A DNA stretch of 6,853 nt from an uncultured Bacillota bacterium. GTDB taxonomy: Bacteria > Bacillota > Clostridia > Peptostreptococcales > Anaerovoracaceae. The stretch is from the NCBI GenBank assembly GCA_946408315.1, contig CAMJRV010000127.1:1-6853 (forward strand), in the 5' to 3' direction. The position numbers and the translations under genes are program-made. Within the stretch, counting starts at the first letter, position 1. Each line of letters opens with the position of its first letter. The notes below the pieces were generated by a model. It worked only from the letters and a program-made list of their open reading frames with translations. It made no database searches and was not told the origin of the DNA. Below, piece by piece: positions 6,110 to 6,853 of this stretch.

Positions 6110-6853
6110 TTAGCAGTCTCTCCCAGCGGATAACATTTCTCCAAAGAGGCTGAAGGTCTTCCCTTCTGTAATCTTAACAGGCACGATCTGTCCGACCAGA
6201 TCGGGGGTTCCCTTGAAGTTTACGATTTTTCCTGATTCCGTTCGTCCTGTATAGGTCTTTGTGTTAGTCTTGCTGGGACCTTCCACCAGAACAGACAGCG
6301 TCTGCCCTTCGCAGGCCGCATTCTTTTCTGCGGAAATTCCGTTGAGCAGCTCTACCAGCCGGTTAAACCGTTCGTGCTTCTCCGCCTCCGGTACCTGCTC
6401 CGTATATTTTTCGGCAGGGGTCCCCTTCCGAATGGAATAGAGAAATGTAAATGCCGAATCATACCCGACCTGTTTCACCAGATCAAGCGTCTCGTCAAAA
6501 TCCGCTTCCGATTCTCCCGGAAAGCCGACGATGATGTCCGTCGTGATCGAAATCTCGGGAACAGCCTGCTTCAGCTTCCCGATCAGCAGCAGGTAATCTT
6601 CCTTCGTGTATTTGCGGTTCATCCGCTTCAGGATTTCGGTGCTTCCCGACTGGACCGGAAGATGGATGGAGTTGCACAGCTTGTCACAGTCCCTGAATGC
6701 CTGAATCAGCCTGTCCGACAGGTCTTTGGGATGAGAAGTCATAAACCGTATCCGCTCGATCCCCTCAACCTCGTTGAGCAGGTAGATCAGACCGGCAAAG
6801 TCCACGTCAAAATCGCTGCCGTTTCCGTAGGAGTTCACGTTCTGCCCCAGAAG
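6110..6853 (-). CDS. miaB: tRNA-2-methylthio-N6-dimethylallyladenosine synthase, C-terminal part (N-terminus beyond window)
   Basis: MiaB is a radical-SAM, two-cluster iron-sulfur enzyme that adds a methylthio group to isopentenyladenosine at position 37 of tRNAs reading UNN codons. The visible 247 residues start inside the radical-SAM domain at [10 protein letters not shown], which matches the MiaB LGQNVN(A/S)YG block. They continue with [19 protein letters not shown] (64-71), [19 protein letters not shown] (104-114), [13 protein letters not shown], and a C-terminal TRAM RNA-binding domain (about 182-241, including VNFKG and FSLFGEML). The order and wording match B. subtilis MiaB throughout and distinguish it from the paralogues MtaB and RimO. 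The frame is open through base 6853, so the N-terminal cluster domain and the CxxxCxxC motif lie outside. In many Firmicutes miaB is followed by mutS; here the trio follows instead. Identity is very likely. Confidence 0.94.
   Translation of the reverse strand, partial: LLGQNVNSYGNGSDFDVDFAGLIYLLNEVEGIERIRFMTSHPKDLSDRLIQAFRDCDKLCNSIHLPVQSGSTEILKRMNRKYTKEDYLLLIGKLKQAVPEISITTDIIVGFPGESEADFDETLDLVKQVGYDSAFTFLYSIRKGTPAEKYTEQVPEAEKHERFNRLVELLNGISAEKNAACEGQTLSVLVEGPSKTNTKTYTGRTESGKIVNFKGTPDLVGQIVPVKITEGKTFSLFGEMLSAGRDC

Overview
This window looks like part of the chromosome of an endospore-forming, Gram-positive member of the Bacillota, most likely class Clostridia. The main evidence is a clear SpoIVA, a spore-coat basement-layer ATPase found only in endospore formers. 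Strong GGAGG-type ribosome binding sites, frequent TTG/GTG starts and a MiaB of Bacillus/Clostridium type agree with this. Base composition looks near 50% GC by eye in the genes, and the intergenic gaps are clearly more AT-rich. I cannot name a genus from the sequence alone.

Every supported gene lies on the minus strand, so transcription runs from high to low coordinates. In that order: the C-terminal part of miaB (tRNA methylthiotransferase, cut by the right edge); an AT-rich gap of 155 bp with a small palindrome and a possible promoter; a 188-residue membrane methyltransferase-like protein; a GH3-family adenylate-forming enzyme starting 12 bp later; a large membrane-bound GAF/degenerate-GGDEF/HD-GYP protein that overlaps the GH3 stop by 13 bp; a 102-bp gap with a possible sporulation promoter and a striking leader structure; and spoIVA, cut by the left edge. 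No RNA gene, mobile element, CRISPR array or phage gene was seen.

The most interesting part is the tightly packed middle trio (1177-5954). It joins a membrane enzyme of the isoprenylcysteine/phospholipid methyltransferase type, a GH3 enzyme (a family that activates carboxylic acids with ATP and, where studied, couples them to amines such as amino acids), and a many-pass membrane receptor with a c-di-GMP phosphodiesterase output. The spacing implies co-expression. One reading is a module that makes or modifies a small carboxylate or lipid-like compound and senses it, or a related ligand, to lower c-di-GMP. That link is inference. In the receptor the GGDEF domain has lost two metal-site acidic residues while the HD-GYP domain looks complete, so the net output should be c-di-GMP breakdown.

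The second point of interest is the spoIVA leader. A sequence exactly complementary to its Shine-Dalgarno region lies 35 nt upstream, so readthrough RNA from the trio could fold and hide the ribosome binding site, while RNA started at the proposed sigma-E-like promoter would lack the blocking arm.
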